A stretch of 64,000 nucleotides of DNA. It comes from Arthrobacter sp. KBS0703. Lineage in GTDB: Bacteria > Actinomycetota > Actinomycetes > Actinomycetales > Micrococcaceae. The DNA lies in the NCBI RefSeq assembly GCF_002008315.2, contig NZ_MVDG02000002.1, forward strand, positions 283,232-347,231. Reading direction: 5' to 3'. The position numbers were made by a program, and so were the translations under genes. Below the pieces are notes generated by a model that saw only the letters and a list, made by a program, of their open reading frames with translations, did no database searches and had not been told where the DNA came from. Below are positions 27,948-38,317 of this stretch, one piece after another; the first letter of the stretch is position 1, and each line of letters starts with the position of its first letter.

Positions 27948-29321
27948 TCAGCACTCAATCACGTTCACGGCGAGGCCCCCGCGGGAGGTCTCCTTGTACT
28001 TGGTCTTCATGTCCGCTCCTGTCTCACGCATGGTTTTGATGGCTTTGTCCAGCGACACCTTGTGGCTCCCGTCGCCGTGCAGCGCCAGCCGCGCGGCGTT
28101 GATGGCCTTGACGCTGGCGATCGCGTTCCGTTCGATGCAGGGGATCTGCACCAGGCCGCCCACGGGATCGCAGGTCAGCCCAAGGTTGTGTTCGATCCCC
28201 ACCTCGGCGGCGTTCTCCACCTGTTCGGGGGTGCCGCCCATGACCTCGCACAGCCCGGCGGCCGCCATGGAGCAGGCGGAACCGACCTCGCCCTGGCAGC
28301 CCACTTCCGCGCCGGAGATGGAGGCGTTGATCTTGAAGAGGATTCCGACGGCGGCTGCCGCCAGCAGGAAGCGGACCACACCGTCGTCGTTGGCGCCGGG
28401 CACGAACTTGACGTAGTAGTGCAGCACGGCCGGGACGATGCCGGCCGCACCGTTGGTGGGGGCGGTGACGATGCGTCCGCCGGCGGCGTTTTCCTCGTTG
28501 ACGGCGAGCGCGAAGAGGTTGACCCATTCCATGGCCCGGAGCGGGTCGGTGACGCCGGTGTTCGCGGTCAGGGTGCGGAACAACGACGGCGCCCGGCGCC
28601 TCACGTTGAGGCCACCGGGCAGGATCCCTTCCGCGGCGCAGCCGTTGTCCACGCATTCGCGCATGACGGCCCAGAGTTTCAGCAGCTCTTCCCGGAGTTC
28701 GGCTTCGCTGCGCCACACGAGTTCGTTGGCGAGCATGACGTCCGAGATGGACATCCCTTCGCGGCGGCAGATGGCCAGCATTTCGTCGGCGGTGGTGAAC
28801 GGGTAGGGCAGGACGGTGGCGTCTGCCACCACCCGGTCGCCGCCGTCGGCATCGCCGTCGACAACGAAGCCGCCCCCGATCGAGTAGAAGCTCCGTTCGC
28901 TGAGCACGGCGCCGGCGTGGTCCAGGGCCCGGAAGGTCATGCCGTTGGGGTGGGCGGGCAGGGACTTGCGGCGGTGCAGCACCACGTCCTCGTCCCAGTT
29001 GAAGTCCACCCGGTGGTGCCCGCCGATCCGGAGTTCGGCGTCGAGCGCGGCCGCGGCCACCTGGTCGTCGGCGGTGGAGGTGTCCACCGTTTCGGGGTCC
29101 AGGCCCTGCAGGCCCAGGACCACGGCCTTGTCGGAGCCGTGGCCGCGGCCGGTGGCTCCGAGAGATCCGAACAGTTCGGCCTGGACCCGCGCGGTTGAGC
29201 TCAGGTGGCCGTCACCTTTGAGCCCGTCGGCGAACAGCTTCGCTGCCCGCATCGGGCCGACCGTGTGCGACGACGACGGCCCGATGCCAACGGAGAACAG
29301 GTCCAGCGCGCTGAGCGCCAT
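27948..29321 (-). CDS. sdaA: L-serine dehydratase, iron-sulphur, single chain
   Basis: This 457-residue enzyme makes pyruvate and ammonia from serine. The 4Fe-4S ligand cysteines are in [13 protein letters not shown] and [14 protein letters not shown]. The start [20 protein letters not shown] is the beta-domain signature, fused with the alpha domain in one chain. It overlaps soxG by one base (TGATG). In this operon it drains serine made by GlyA from the glycine that sarcosine oxidation yields. Confidence 0.95.
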   Translation of the reverse strand: MALSALDLFSVGIGPSSSHTVGPMRAAKLFADGLKGDGHLSSTARVQAELFGSLGATGRGHGSDKAVVLGLQGLDPETVDTSTADDQVAAAALDAELRIGGHHRVDFNWDEDVVLHRRKSLPAHPNGMTFRALDHAGAVLSERSFYSIGGGFVVDGDADGGDRVVADATVLPYPFTTADEMLAICRREGMSISDVMLANELVWRSEAELREELLKLWAVMRECVDNGCAAEGILPGGLNVRRRAPSLFRTLTANTGVTDPLRAMEWVNLFALAVNEENAAGGRIVTAPTNGAAGIVPAVLHYYVKFVPGANDDGVVRFLLAAAAVGILFKINASISGAEVGCQGEVGSACSMAAAGLCEVMGGTPEQVENAAEVGIEHNLGLTCDPVGGLVQIPCIERNAIASVKAINAARLALHGDGSHKVSLDKAIKTMRETGADMKTKYKETSRGGLAVNVIEC

Positions 29322-29956
29322 CAGGGCACCTCGGGGGAAGCGAACTCCCTCATGGCGTCCAGGAGCCAGCGCCCCAGGAAGTCCGCGAACGAGGCGCGGG
29401 GGAAGAGCCGGTAGCTTTCGTCACCGGTCTTCCAGAGGACCACGGGGATGTTGCCGACCTCCGTGGTCAGGGCCGTCCCCGGCGTGAAGCTGCGCGGGTG
29501 CAGGTCCAGGGCGCAGCCCTTTTCCAGCACGGCGCGGGCCCGCGGGCCGGAGAGGTCGAACGTGGTGCGGTAGGCGGAGAGGTCCACCACCTGGCCCGGG
29601 GCGTCGCCCAGGGCGGCCGTGAGGGAGCCGATGAGGTCCCCGCCCAGGGAGTCGTGGGCCTCTTCCGGGGCCACCACCAGGAACTCGGACGGGCCCAGCC
29701 ACAGGACGCTCACGCCGTCCCTGCCGCTGACGTCGCCGCAGCGGGCCGGCAGGCCGCCGGCCACGGAGGCGATCCGGGCGCCTTCCTCGGATCGCGGGTC
29801 CACCCGGACCCCGGCCATGGTCTGGAATGCGCCCTCTTTCAGGACGACCGTCCCTGGCATGGAGCCGGCTTCGAGTGCCCGGGCCAGGTGGGAGGCCGGG
29901 CTGCGGCGGATTTCCCGGAGTCCATTGATGTCTGCGAATGCTGCGGTATTAGCCAT
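29321..29956 (-). CDS. soxG: sarcosine oxidase gamma subunit
   Basis: This 211-residue subunit belongs to heterotetrameric sarcosine oxidase. [33 protein letters not shown] and [10 protein letters not shown] are subunit signatures related to the T-protein fold. The start at ATG 29956 overlaps the soxA end by eight bases; an earlier in-frame ATG (30010) lies deeper in soxA and is less likely. It forms the folate-side interface of the complex with SoxA. Confidence 0.9.
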   Translation of the reverse strand: MANTAAFADINGLREIRRSPASHLARALEAGSMPGTVVLKEGAFQTMAGVRVDPRSEEGARIASVAGGLPARCGDVSGRDGVSVLWLGPSEFLVVAPEEAHDSLGGDLIGSLTAALGDAPGQVVDLSAYRTTFDLSGPRARAVLEKGCALDLHPRSFTPGTALTTEVGNIPVVLWKTGDESYRLFPRASFADFLGRWLLDAMREFASPEVP

Positions 29957-32912
29957 CTTTGCGGGTCCCTTCGGGGTCAAAAAGTACGGTTTCGGCGACG
30001 ACGACATCAACCAGCTGGTCGCCGGCGGCGGCCACGAGGGTCTCGCCGATGCGGTTGCGGCCGTTCTTGATCAGAGCCAGGGCGAAGGACCTGCCCAGGG
30101 CGGCGGAGTGGTAGCTGGAGGTCACAAAGCCCTCCATGGGAACGGGTCCGTAGGCGGAGTTCACAGGAATGCCCTTCTCCACCAGCTGGGTCCCTTCCGG
30201 CAGCCGGAGCGACCCGTCCACGGGCAGGACGCTGACCAGGTGCTTACGGTCCTCGCGCCGGGCGTCGGCGCGTGCGTAGGAGCGCTTGCCGACGAAGTCC
30301 TTGGCCTTCGAGACCACCCATTCCATCCCTGCGTCCTGCGGGGTGACCGTGCCGTCGGTGTCCTGCCCGACGATCGGGTAGCCCTTCTCGGCCCGGAGCA
30401 CGTGCATGGTTTCGGTGCCGTACGGGGTGATGTCGAACTCGGCCCCGGCGGCGGCCACGGCTTCCCAGGTGTTCAGCCCGTACCAAGCAGGCACGTTGAT
30501 CTCGTAGGCCAGTTCGCCGGAGAACGAGATCCGGCAGATCCGGGCTTTCACGCCGGAGGCGAGGGTGGTTTCGCGGAAGGTCATGAACGGGAACGCCTCG
30601 GCGTCGAGTCCGCCGTTGGCGGCGAGTTCGGGTGCCACCTTGGCGATCACCGCGCGGGATTTGGGCCCGACGACGGCAATCGTGGACCACTGTTCGGTCA
30701 CCGAGGTGCAGTGCACGTCCAGCTCGGGCCATTCGGTCTGCAGCCATTCCTCCAGCCAGTCCAGAACCTTCGCGGCGCCGCCGGTGGTGGTGGTCATGAA
30801 GAACCGGTCCTCATCGAGACGGAGGGTCACGCCGTCGTCGAAAATCATGCCGTCAGCCATGCACATGACGCCGTAGCGGGCAGAGCCCGGTGCGAGCTTC
30901 TTGAACGCGTTGGTGTAGATCCGGTTGAGGAATTCGCCGGCGTCCTTGCCCCGGATTTCGATCTTGCCGAGTGTGGTGGCGTCCATGAAGCCCACGGATT
31001 CGCGGACGGCGGCGCACTCGCGCAGCACGGCGGTGTCCATGTCCTCGCCGGACTGCGGGTAGTACCAGGGCCGCTTCCACTGCCCCACATCTTCGAACAG
31101 TGCGCCCTGTGCGACGTGCCACGGGTGGATGGACGTGACGCGGGCGGGATCGAACAGTTCGCCGCGCTGGCGTCCGGCGAGTGCCGCGAACGCCACGGGG
31201 GTGAACGGCGCCCGGTAGGTAGTGGTGCCGATGTCGCCGATGCCGCGGGACGCTTCGCCGGCCTGCCGGAGCGCGGCGGCGATGACGCCTATCGCGTTGA
31301 CGCCGGAGGTCTTGCCCTGATCGTTCGCGGTGCTGATGGAGGTGTAGCGCTTGATGTGCTCCACGGACCGCATCCCGGCCCCGGTGGACCGGAGGACGTC
31401 GGCCACGGACTGGTCGCGCTGGAAGTCGACGAAGTGGTGGTGCCAGTCATCCGGCGTGCCGGCCTGCCCGGGGACCAGCCACAGCTGGCGGGTGGGACCG
31501 GATGCTTTCGGCTCGCCGATCACGGCCGGCTCGACGGCGGATTCGAAGCCCGCGGCGATCGCAGCCGACGCTCCGGCGGAGATGCCTTCGGCGAGGCAAT
31601 CGTCGAGTTCGAAGCTGCCGCGGCCCGAGCCGACCACCTGCTGGTTCGGGACCACGGTGCTCGGCACGAAGGCCGCCAGGTCCTCGTCCCAGCGCAGCTT
31701 GCCCTGCCGCTGCGAGTGCAGGTGCACCAGCGGGCTCCAGCCGCCGGAGACTGCCAGCAGGTCGCAGGCGATCTCTTCGATGCCTGAGGTGAGTTCGCCG
31801 TCGTCGCTGATGCTGCGGACGGTGACGGAGCTCAGCCGGCCGGTGTTTGTTCCGGCCGCGCCGGACGCGGAGGCCGCGGTGTCGGCAACCGCGCTGCCGA
31901 TCAGCACGCGGGTGCCCGCTTCGACGGCGGCGGCAGCCACCGGGGTGAGGCGGGGACGGGCGTCGACGACGGCCGCGACCTTCACGCCGGCGGCGCGCAG
32001 GTCCGCGGCCAGGGCGTAGGCGGTGTCGTTGGTGGTGCCGATGACCACGCGCTGGCCGGCGGCGACGGCGTAGCGGTTGAGGTAGCTGCGGACGGCCGAG
32101 GCGAGCATGATGCCGGGGCGGTCGTTGTTCTCGAAGACCAGCGGGCGTTCGTGGGCGCCCGGAGCCAGGACAACCTGGTTGGCACGGATGTGCCAAATCC
32201 GCTGCCGGGAGACGCCGGGGGCTGCCGGGCTGGACAGGTGGTCGGTGCGGTTCTGGACGGCGATGACGTAGTTGGCGTCGTAGGCGCCGAAGGCCGTGGT
32301 GCGGTTCAGGACCGTGCATTCGGCCGCGGAGACGAGCTCGGCCTCGACGTCCGCCACCCACTCCAGGGCGGGCTTGCCCTCGATGGTCTCGGCCAGGCCG
32401 GGTGCCGTGGATCCGGAGAGGAGCGAGCCGCCCAGTTCGGGCTGGTCGTCCATGAGGATCACACGGGCTCCGGTGCGCACGGCCTCGCGGGCCGCGGCCA
32501 GGCCTGCGGGGCCGCCGCCGACCACCAGGACGTCCGTGTGGACGTATTTCTTGTCGTACTCGGCGCGGTCCTCCTCCGGGTCCAGCCGGCCCAGGCCGTT
32601 CAGCAGGCCTGCCTTCAGGCCGTCCACCAGGGTGACAGTGGTGGCGGGGAGCATGGATTCGGCGACGTGGCCGGGGAAGCGCGGCGCGATCCGGACCAGC
32701 GCGTTGGGTTCCTCCACGCCGGCGGCCAGGATGCCCCGGGGCCGGTCCTCGTAGAGGGAATTGCCGACGGCGATCCGGCCGTTGGCGAGCAGGGCCGAGG
32801 CGAGCGTGTCACCCGGGTGGCCGGTGTATTCCTGGCCGTCCACGGTGAAACGCCAGGAGATGGTGCGGTCGATGCGTCCGCCGGCGGCGAGGCGGGCGTT
32901 CTGGGAAGTCAC
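29949..32912 (-). CDS. soxA: sarcosine oxidase alpha subunit
   Basis: This is a 987-residue subunit starting at GTG 32912. The order is an N-terminal ferredoxin-like domain ([20 protein letters not shown]) without cluster cysteines, a NAD-binding Rossmann domain ([18 protein letters not shown]) and a C-terminal T-protein-like folate domain ([19 protein letters not shown]). The enzyme oxidises sarcosine to glycine and passes the methyl carbon to THF, or releases it as formaldehyde. The upstream frame is open without a stop into soxD, discussed under soxD. The gene overlaps soxG. Confidence 0.93.
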   Translation of the reverse strand: MTSQNARLAAGGRIDRTISWRFTVDGQEYTGHPGDTLASALLANGRIAVGNSLYEDRPRGILAAGVEEPNALVRIAPRFPGHVAESMLPATTVTLVDGLKAGLLNGLGRLDPEEDRAEYDKKYVHTDVLVVGGGPAGLAAAREAVRTGARVILMDDQPELGGSLLSGSTAPGLAETIEGKPALEWVADVEAELVSAAECTVLNRTTAFGAYDANYVIAVQNRTDHLSSPAAPGVSRQRIWHIRANQVVLAPGAHERPLVFENNDRPGIMLASAVRSYLNRYAVAAGQRVVIGTTNDTAYALAADLRAAGVKVAAVVDARPRLTPVAAAAVEAGTRVLIGSAVADTAASASGAAGTNTGRLSSVTVRSISDDGELTSGIEEIACDLLAVSGGWSPLVHLHSQRQGKLRWDEDLAAFVPSTVVPNQQVVGSGRGSFELDDCLAEGISAGASAAIAAGFESAVEPAVIGEPKASGPTRQLWLVPGQAGTPDDWHHHFVDFQRDQSVADVLRSTGAGMRSVEHIKRYTSISTANDQGKTSGVNAIGVIAAALRQAGEASRGIGDIGTTTYRAPFTPVAFAALAGRQRGELFDPARVTSIHPWHVAQGALFEDVGQWKRPWYYPQSGEDMDTAVLRECAAVRESVGFMDATTLGKIEIRGKDAGEFLNRIYTNAFKKLAPGSARYGVMCMADGMIFDDGVTLRLDEDRFFMTTTTGGAAKVLDWLEEWLQTEWPELDVHCTSVTEQWSTIAVVGPKSRAVIAKVAPELAANGGLDAEAFPFMTFRETTLASGVKARICRISFSGELAYEINVPAWYGLNTWEAVAAAGAEFDITPYGTETMHVLRAEKGYPIVGQDTDGTVTPQDAGMEWVVSKAKDFVGKRSYARADARREDRKHLVSVLPVDGSLRLPEGTQLVEKGIPVNSAYGPVPMEGFVTSSYHSAALGRSFALALIKNGRNRIGETLVAAAGDQLVDVVVAETVLFDPEGTRKDG

Positions 32913-33383
32913 TTGGTTGCTCCTTCCGGGGCGGTGCTGGGGGCGGTGGTGCTGTCGGAGGCCGGTTGCTCTATCAGTTGTGGTTGCTTCCGGGCCCCGA
33001 TAGGGACACCAACTGATAGGGCATCGGGGGACGTGCTGGGGCGGCGGTGCCGGTGGTGGTGCTGTCGGCGGCGACGCTGGCGGTGCCGGCTTCGGGGCTG
33101 CCGGGACCGCCGCTGCCGGCCGCGGCGTGCCCATCGGGTAAACGGCCTGGATGTCGTACGTGACCGTGTCACGGAGCATGTTGAACCACTGGCGGCAGCC
33201 GGTGCTGTGCAGCCAGCGTTCGGCGAAGATGCCCTTGGTGTTCTCGCGGTAGAACAGGAACTCGGCCCATTCGCGATCATTCAGCTCGTTCGGGTTTTCC
33301 GGGTAGGGCACGTGGGCCTGGCCGCCGTAGTGGAACTCGGTCTCGTCGCGCGAGCCGCAGTTGGGGCATGAAATGAGGAGCAT
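32909..33383 (-). CDS. soxD: sarcosine oxidase delta subunit (probable frameshift)
   Basis: The first 85 residues are a clear Sox[21 protein letters not shown] begins the zinc-ribbon, and [19 protein letters not shown] completes the ligand set. A Pro/Ala-rich tail follows. Read in one frame, the tail runs without a stop straight into soxA. In another frame it ends as EGATK with a TGA at 32911-32909, overlapping the soxA GTG as GTGA, which is the usual arrangement. A one-base insertion error in the G/C-rich tail is the simplest explanation. The tail region also contains the inverted repeat at 32971-33019. Confidence 0.8.
32971..33019. repeat. inverted repeat of dispersed-element type in the soxD tail
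   Basis: CTATCAGTTG (32971-32980) pairs perfectly with CAACTGATAG (33010-33019) across 29 bases containing GGGCCC. The AT-containing arms stand out in GC-rich coding DNA. It has the look of a short palindromic repeat element that has landed in the variable end of soxD. Confidence 0.65.
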
Positions 33384-33397
33384 GTCCGGACTCTCTT

Positions 33398-34618
33398 CTA
33401 GTGGGCAACGGCGGCGGCGCCGTGTTCGTCGATCAGGGCTCCGGTTTCGAAGCGTTCCAGCGCAAACGGCTTGTTCAGCTTGTGCGGGGTGCCCGTGGCG
33501 ATGGTGTGTGCGAACGTGAGCCCGGCAGCCGGGGTGCCCTTGAACCCGCCGGTGCCCCAGCCGCAGTTCACGAACATGTTGTCCACCGGGGTCAGGCCCA
33601 CGATGGGTGAGGCGTCCAGCGTGGTGTCCACGATCCCGCCCCAGGTCCGCAGCACATGCGCCCGGGCGAAGATGGGGAACAGCTCGACGGCCGCTGCCAT
33701 CTGGTGCTCGATCACGTGGAAGGACCCGCGCTGGCCGTAGCCGTTGTAGGAGTCGACGCCGGCGCCCATGACCAGTTCGCCCTTGTGGGCCTGGGAAACG
33801 TAGACGTGCACGTGGTTGGACATGACCACCGTGGGGTGGACCGGCTCGTGCAGTTCGGAGACCAGCGCCTGGAGCGGGTGCGACTGGATGGGGAGCCGGA
33901 AGCCGGCCATTTCGGCCAGGACCGAGCTGTGCCCGGCGGCGCACAGGCCCACCTTTTCGGTGTTGATGGTGCCGCGGTTGGTCTTGACGCCCACCACGCG
34001 GTTGCCGTCCTTGACGAAGCCGGTGACTTCGCAGTTCTGGATGATGTCCACGCCGAGTTCGTCGCACTTGCGGGCGAATGCCCAGGCCACGTGGTCGTGC
34101 TTGGCGATGCCGGCGCGCGGCTGGTACGTGGCGCCCATGACGGGGTAGCGGATGTTGTCGCTGATGTTCAGGATGGGGCAGAGTTCCTTGACCTGGTCCG
34201 GGTCCAGCCACTCCGCGTCCACACCGTTGAGCTTGTTCGCTCCCACGCGCCGGATGCTCTCGCGCACATCGCCCAGCGTGTGGGCCAGGTTCATGACGCC
34301 GCGCTGGCTGAACAGGAAGTCGTATTCGAGCTCCTCCGGCAGGATTTCCCAGAGCTTCAGGGCGTGCTCGTAGATGGCCGCGCTCTCGTCCCAGAGGTAG
34401 TTGGAACGGATGATGGTGGTGTTCCGGGCCATGTTGCCGCCGGCCAGCCAGCCCTTTTCCAGGACGGCGATGTTGGTCATGCCGTGGTTCTTGGCCAGGA
34501 AGTAGGCGGTGGCCAGGCCGTGGCCGCCGCCACCAACGATGACTGCGTCATAGGAAGGCTTCGGGTCCGGGTTGTGCCAGAGGAATTCCGGGTGCTCCGG
34601 AAGCTGCTGGGTGCTCAC
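33398..34618 (-). CDS. soxB: sarcosine oxidase beta subunit
   Basis: This 406-residue flavoprotein subunit carries the sarcosine-oxidising site. The FAD Rossmann motif is [19 protein letters not shown]. The His in [16 protein letters not shown] lies where the family carries covalent [23 protein letters not shown] is the usual C-terminal signature. It starts at GTG 34618, overlapping the glyA stop as GTGA, and is followed by soxD after 14 bases. Confidence 0.94.
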   Translation of the reverse strand: MSTQQLPEHPEFLWHNPDPKPSYDAVIVGGGGHGLATAYFLAKNHGMTNIAVLEKGWLAGGNMARNTTIIRSNYLWDESAAIYEHALKLWEILPEELEYDFLFSQRGVMNLAHTLGDVRESIRRVGANKLNGVDAEWLDPDQVKELCPILNISDNIRYPVMGATYQPRAGIAKHDHVAWAFARKCDELGVDIIQNCEVTGFVKDGNRVVGVKTNRGTINTEKVGLCAAGHSSVLAEMAGFRLPIQSHPLQALVSELHEPVHPTVVMSNHVHVYVSQAHKGELVMGAGVDSYNGYGQRGSFHVIEHQMAAAVELFPIFARAHVLRTWGGIVDTTLDASPIVGLTPVDNMFVNCGWGTGGFKGTPAAGLTFAHTIATGTPHKLNKPFALERFETGALIDEHGAAAVAH

Positions 34619-35955
34619 TGGGCTGCTCCAATCATGTCTGCCTCGAAGGCGGCAATCTCGGTGCCGTCGTTCAGGTGCGGGTAGAGGGGGAATTGTTCGG
34701 CGAGCGCCGTGACCCGGGCGCCGAGTTCGACGGCGGTCGCGTCGCCGATGGTTCCGGTACCGGCGGCGGCGATGAGCGCCGTCGCGATGATGTCCGCGAC
34801 TTCGGTGAACTCCACGGGCCCGAAGCCGCGGGTGGCCAGGGCCGGTGTCCCGATGCGGAGTCCCGAGGAGACCATGGGCGGGCGCGGGTCGAACGGGACG
34901 GCGTTGCGGTTGACGGTGATGCCGATCCGGTGCAGGGCGTCCTCGGCCTGCTGGCCGTCCAGTTCCGAGTTCCGCAGGTCCACGAGGACCAGGTGGACGT
35001 CGGTGCCGCCGTTCACCACGGAGATGCCGGCCGCTGCCACGTCCTCCTGCAGGAGCCGCTCGGCCAGGAGCTTGGCTCCCTCGAGGACGCGCTCCTGGCG
35101 TTCCTTGAATTCCGGCGTGCCGGCCAGCTTGAAGGCGACGGCCTTGGCGGCGATGACGTGCTCCAGCGGGCCGCCCTGCTGGCCGGGGAACACGGCGCTG
35201 TTGATCTTGCGGGCGTATTCCTCCTTGGCGAGGATGACTCCGCCGCGCGGACCGCCGAGGGTCTTGTGCGTGGTGGTGGTGACGACGTCGGCGTACGGCA
35301 CCGGGTTGGGGTGCAGCCCTGCCGCCACCAGCCCGGCGAAGTGCGCCATGTCCACCATCAGGTAGGCGCCCACGAGGTCGGCAATGCGGCGGAACTCGGC
35401 GAAGTCAAGCTGACGGGAGTACGCGGACCAGCCGGCCACGATCAGGCGCGGGCGGTGCTGCAGGGCCAAGGCTTCGACCTCGGCCATGTCCACGCGGAAG
35501 TCGGATTCGCGCACGTGGTACGGGACCACGTTGTAGAGCTTGCCGGAGAAGTTGATGCGCATGCCGTGGGTCAGGTGGCCACCGTGTGCCAGATCCAGTC
35601 CCATGATGGTGTCGCCCGGGTTGAGGAGTGAGAACATGGCGGCGGCGTTGGCCTGGGCGCCGGAGTGCGGCTGGACGTTGGCGAACTCGGCGCCGAACAG
35701 GGCCTTGACCCGGTCGATGGCGAGCTGCTCGATGACGTCCACGTGCTCGCAGCCGCCGTAGTAGCGCTTCCCGGGGTAGCCCTCGGCGTACTTGTTGGTC
35801 AGGACCGAGCCCTGTGCCTCCATGACGGCCGCGGGAGCAAAGTTCTCCGACGCGATCATCTCGAGCGTGGACTGCTGGCGGACCAGCTCGCGGGCAACGG
35901 CCTGCTCGACCTCAGGATCGACTGCGGAAAGTCGCTCATTCAACTGCTCAACCAC
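34615..35955 (-). CDS. glyA: serine hydroxymethyltransferase of the sarcosine operon
   Basis: This 446-residue PLP enzyme converts glycine and methylene-THF to serine. The PLP Lys is in [30 protein letters not shown] and [14 protein letters not shown] are further active-site segments. As first gene of glyA-soxBDAG-sdaA-purU it uses both products of sarcosine oxidation. AGGAG lies before the ATG at 35955. Being operon-bound, it is probably a catabolic copy next to a housekeeping glyA elsewhere. Confidence 0.95.
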   Translation of the reverse strand: MVEQLNERLSAVDPEVEQAVARELVRQQSTLEMIASENFAPAAVMEAQGSVLTNKYAEGYPGKRYYGGCEHVDVIEQLAIDRVKALFGAEFANVQPHSGAQANAAAMFSLLNPGDTIMGLDLAHGGHLTHGMRINFSGKLYNVVPYHVRESDFRVDMAEVEALALQHRPRLIVAGWSAYSRQLDFAEFRRIADLVGAYLMVDMAHFAGLVAAGLHPNPVPYADVVTTTTHKTLGGPRGGVILAKEEYARKINSAVFPGQQGGPLEHVIAAKAVAFKLAGTPEFKERQERVLEGAKLLAERLLQEDVAAAGISVVNGGTDVHLVLVDLRNSELDGQQAEDALHRIGITVNRNAVPFDPRPPMVSSGLRIGTPALATRGFGPVEFTEVADIIATALIAAAGTGTIGDATAVELGARVTALAEQFPLYPHLNDGTEIAAFEADMIGAAQ

Positions 35956-36000
35956 GGATGCTCCTTTGAAATACCACTTTGTCTCTAATTGATATATCAG

Positions 36001-36040
36001 TGTGATGACAATGGTATGATTGAGATCACATGAGAGTCAA
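36001..36040 (-). promoter_or_regulatory. promoter and operator of the sarcosine operon
   Basis: On the - strand, TTGACT (36040-36035) and TACCAT (36016-36011) are spaced by 18 bases. The inverted repeat TGTGAT-N18-ATCACA (36001-36030) covers the -10 box and spacer, so a bound repressor would block the promoter. The divergent GntR regulator at 36127 is the natural candidate. A second small palindrome GATATATC lies at 35991-35998. Confidence 0.6.
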
Positions 36041-36126
36041 TAGCCGGAAGCAAAGTGGAACCGGGCTTCCGTTTGAATCTCGGACCCAGTAGCCAAGAGG
36101 ACCCCACCGAAGAACGGAGCCGCGCC

Positions 36127-36798
36127 GTGAATGCACTTCCCGCATTGCCGCCCGCCGAGGACGAAACACTGTCCCAGGCGGAGGCGGTGTACAGGCAGTT
36201 GCGTGACAAGCTGATCATGCTGGAAATCCGGCCCGGCGAACCCATCAACGACGGGCAGCTGGCCGCCGAGCTCGGCTTCGGCCGGACACCCGTGCGCGAG
36301 GCGATCAAACGGCTGGAAGTGGACCACCTGGTGGTGTCCTATCCGCGGCGGGGCACCTTTGCCACGAATGTGGACTTCACCGAACTGGCCGACGTCTCGG
36401 AAATCCGGGAACTGCTGGAACCGTTGGCTGCGCGCCGTGCGGCCACGCGGGCCAGCGCCCCCATGCGCCGCGAATTACTGAGCGTCGCCAAAACAATTTC
36501 GGAACTGGATCCCAGCCCCGCGGAATCCCGCGAGCTCATGAAATACGACCTCACGGTGCACCGCCTGATCTACAAGGCCGCCGGGAACCCGCACCTCGAA
36601 GACACCCTGATCCGCTACGACAACCTGGCAACGCGCATCTGGTGCCTCGTCCTGGACAAGGTCCCGTCAGTGAGCGGCCACATCACCGAGCACGTGGAGC
36701 TGCTCAAGGCGGTGGCCGAGGGCGACGCCGACAAAGCCGGCGAACTCGCGTTGCACCACGTCACGAGCTTCGAAGAGACCATCCGCAAGGTCCTCTAG
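36127..36798 (+). CDS. GntR-family regulator, FCD type
   Basis: This is a 223-residue protein from GTG 36127 (GGAG 12 bases upstream); an in-frame GTG at 36055 would add 24 residues. The winged helix is LAAELGFGRTPVREAIKRLE, and the C-terminal FCD ligand domain has its metal-type residues around DLTVHRLIYKAAGNPHL and HITEHVELLKAV. It is transcribed away from glyA-sox and probably controls it in response to sarcosine, glycine or a related compound. Confidence 0.88.
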   Translation: MNALPALPPAEDETLSQAEAVYRQLRDKLIMLEIRPGEPINDGQLAAELGFGRTPVREAIKRLEVDHLVVSYPRRGTFATNVDFTELADVSEIRELLEPLAARRAATRASAPMRRELLSVAKTISELDPSPAESRELMKYDLTVHRLIYKAAGNPHLEDTLIRYDNLATRIWCLVLDKVPSVSGHITEHVELLKAVAEGDADKAGELALHHVTSFEETIRKVL

Positions 36799-36814
36799 GG
36801 AGCGTCGGGAACGG

Positions 36815-36847
36815 AGGAATCCCCCGGGACTTTCCCGGGGGATTCCT
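36815..36847. terminator. strong hairpin terminator after gntR
   Basis: A 15-base arm (36815-36829) pairs perfectly with 36833-36847 around a three-base loop. It lies between gntR (+) and a convergent gene (-) ending at 36898. Confidence 0.88.
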
Positions 36848-36897
36848 GTATTCGGCCGGCGCGGGATTCGGCTGGCGCGGGCCGGCTGCGCGGGAGC

Positions 36898-37440
36898 CTA
36901 GTGGCCGCCTCCGCCGATCACCCCCTTTTCAACCGCCTTCGTGACGGCATCGGCTTCGGCCCGGGTCAGCGTGCCGTCGGTGACGGCCGTGTCCAGCTTG
37001 GTCTTCAGGGCGGCCGCGCGCTCCGCCTGAGCGGCGGCACGGATCTCCGAGAGCGCCGTCGTGACCTTGGCTTCGTCGACGCCGAGTGCCGTCGCGAGGG
37101 ACTTGGCCATCGCCGCGTCCCTGGCGGTGCGGTCCGGCTTGGTGCCGTCGGCAGGCGGCGTGGCGGGCTTGTTGGCATCCCGGAACGCCTGGAGCGCTGC
37201 GGTCACCTTGGCCTCCTCGACGCCAAGCTTTGAGGCGAGGTCCGCAGCGATCTGGCCGCGGTCCCCCTTGTGGCCGCCCCGCATGCCGTCCGCGGGTGCG
37301 GTGCTGCCGGTGGACGCGCTGGCGCTGGCAGTGGGCGTTGGGGTGGTGGCTGCGGAGGCCATGCCCGTGACTCCCAGTCCGGCGCCCAGCGCCAAGGCTC
37401 CGGCCGCAACGCCGAGCGTGATTCTCTTGGTTCGTGACAT
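36898..37440 (-). CDS. secreted protein with a duplicated helical motif, unknown function
   Basis: This is a 180-residue protein with a clear signal peptide: basic start MSRTKR, hydrophobic LGVAAGALALGAGLGVTG, and cleavage likely after MASA. A Thr/Ser/Ala-rich linker follows. The mature part holds two related segments, ADLASKLGVEEAKVTAALQA and KSLATALGVDEAKVTTALSE, then a third helical part TRAEADAVTKAVEKGVIG. No enzymatic motif or membrane anchor is seen. Several actinobacterial secreted proteins have this build without known function. Confidence 0.75.
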   Translation of the reverse strand: MSRTKRITLGVAAGALALGAGLGVTGMASAATTPTPTASASASTGSTAPADGMRGGHKGDRGQIAADLASKLGVEEAKVTAALQAFRDANKPATPPADGTKPDRTARDAAMAKSLATALGVDEAKVTTALSEIRAAAQAERAAALKTKLDTAVTDGTLTRAEADAVTKAVEKGVIGGGGH

Positions 37441-37651
37441 GCTGTGTCTCCTCGATCCGCCGTGCGAAACGGCTTGTGGCTAAGGGCGTCGGGTTCAGCC
37501 CCCTTCATACAAAGATGCGGCAGCGGGATATGGCACCGCTGTTCGGAGACTGTCAGGAAGCTGTGAGTGTCACCGCGGCACCTAAGAGAGGGTCCCGCCG
37601 CCGTGGACACCGGCGGCATGGTCAGCGCAGCCTATATTTCCGAGGCCATGA

Positions 37652-37927
37652 GTGCGGAATCGCCGTTGGTCTCCCGTGCGACCGGACCATCCTGCCCACG
37701 AATTCATCCGACGCCGGGATGAGGAAATCATCAGTTCCGTGCGGGCGGAGCTTGACCTTGAAATCGCTGCGGGGCGTGTGGCGGCCGCCCTCAATCCGGC
37801 CGTTGGCGCCCGGCAAATCGCCGCGCTCATCGAAGGCATCCAGTTAGCGTGGCTCTACGACGACTACGTGGACATGGCCGCCCACCTGGAGGAGTTCATG
37901 CAGCTGATCAGGATTCCGCGGACGTAG
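37652..37927 (+). pseudogene. TetR-family regulator remnant (C-terminal domain only)
   Basis: The 91-residue frame ends in a typical TetR ligand-domain stretch (RAELDLEIAAGRV, ARQIAALIEGIQLAWL). A stop lies directly before it and no helix-turn-helix can be found upstream in any frame. The N-terminal half is missing, so this is a decayed or truncated gene. The remaining stretch 37441-37651 shows nothing else. Confidence 0.6.
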
Positions 37928-37938
37928 CCCTCACAGCG

Positions 37939-38043
37939 TCACTTCCGGCGTTTCGGCCATTTCACGTTCATCAGCAGTAATCCCAGCAGCAGGGAGTCCA
38001 CGGTCATGATGGCCGCTGCGAGGTAGGCCCAGCCGATCATCAT
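37939..38043 (-). CDS. 34-residue membrane microprotein
   Basis: From ATG 38043 the - strand encodes a 34-residue peptide: one hydrophobic helix (MIGWAYLAAAIMTVDSLLLG then LLLMN) and the basic end VKWPKRRK. Positive charge after the helix suggests an N-out, C-in orientation. Its start overlaps the stop of a shorter upstream frame as ATGA, so it would be translated by coupling. It resembles small single-helix regulators or subunits, but no family is recognised. Confidence 0.55.
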   Translation of the reverse strand: MMIGWAYLAAAIMTVDSLLLGLLLMNVKWPKRRK

Positions 38044-38099
38044 GAGTTGCTCACCGCCAGCCGAAAGCCTGAAGTGCGGGTGTGGAACAGACTGCTCAT
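38040..38099 (-). CDS. 19-residue leader peptide upstream of the microprotein
   Basis: ATG 38099, preceded by AGGAG at a good distance, opens a 19-codon frame (MSSLFHTRTSGFRLAVSNS) whose TGA overlaps the microprotein ATG. The ribosome site and overlap support translation; the peptide may only serve to couple the next frame. Confidence 0.4.
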   Translation of the reverse strand: MSSLFHTRTSGFRLAVSNS

Positions 38100-38196
38100 G
38101 ACAATCTCCTGACTTGGATCCCCCCAGCCATTCGATAGTTCACCCAAGTGTGGCACGACGCCGCCCCCCAGGGAACGGCTCTGCGCGCACGACGGT

Positions 38197-38252
38197 GGCT
38201 GCACCGGAACGGCGGCCGGAACCGGAGGGGCGGCTGCACCGGAACGGCGGCC
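38197..38252. repeat. 21-bp direct repeat pair beside the hxlA terminator
   Basis: A 21-base sequence starting GGCTGCACCGGAACGGCGG occurs at 38197-38217 and 38232-38252. The second copy merges into the terminator stem. It probably arose by local duplication. Confidence 0.8.
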
Positions 38253-38276
38253 CGCACCGGAAGGTGCGGGCCGCCG
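38245..38276 (-). terminator. GGAA-loop hairpin terminator after hxlA
   Basis: A 14-base perfect stem (38245-38258 with 38263-38276) closes on a GGAA tetraloop. It lies 41 bases downstream of the hxlA stop on the - strand. Confidence 0.85.
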
Positions 38277-38317
38277 TCGGCGTTTCCCGGGAGTTCCCGC
38301 AGGCGCCGGAGCGCCTG

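Noticed and set aside
29619..31787. A 720-codon + strand frame opposite soxA
   Set aside because: It has no domain or ribosome site, and soxA on the other strand is unmistakable.
29949..34211. One giant protein covering part of soxB, soxD and soxA
   Set aside because: The upstream part is an out-of-frame reading of soxB; only soxD and soxA carry family motifs, and their fusion is better explained by an indel.
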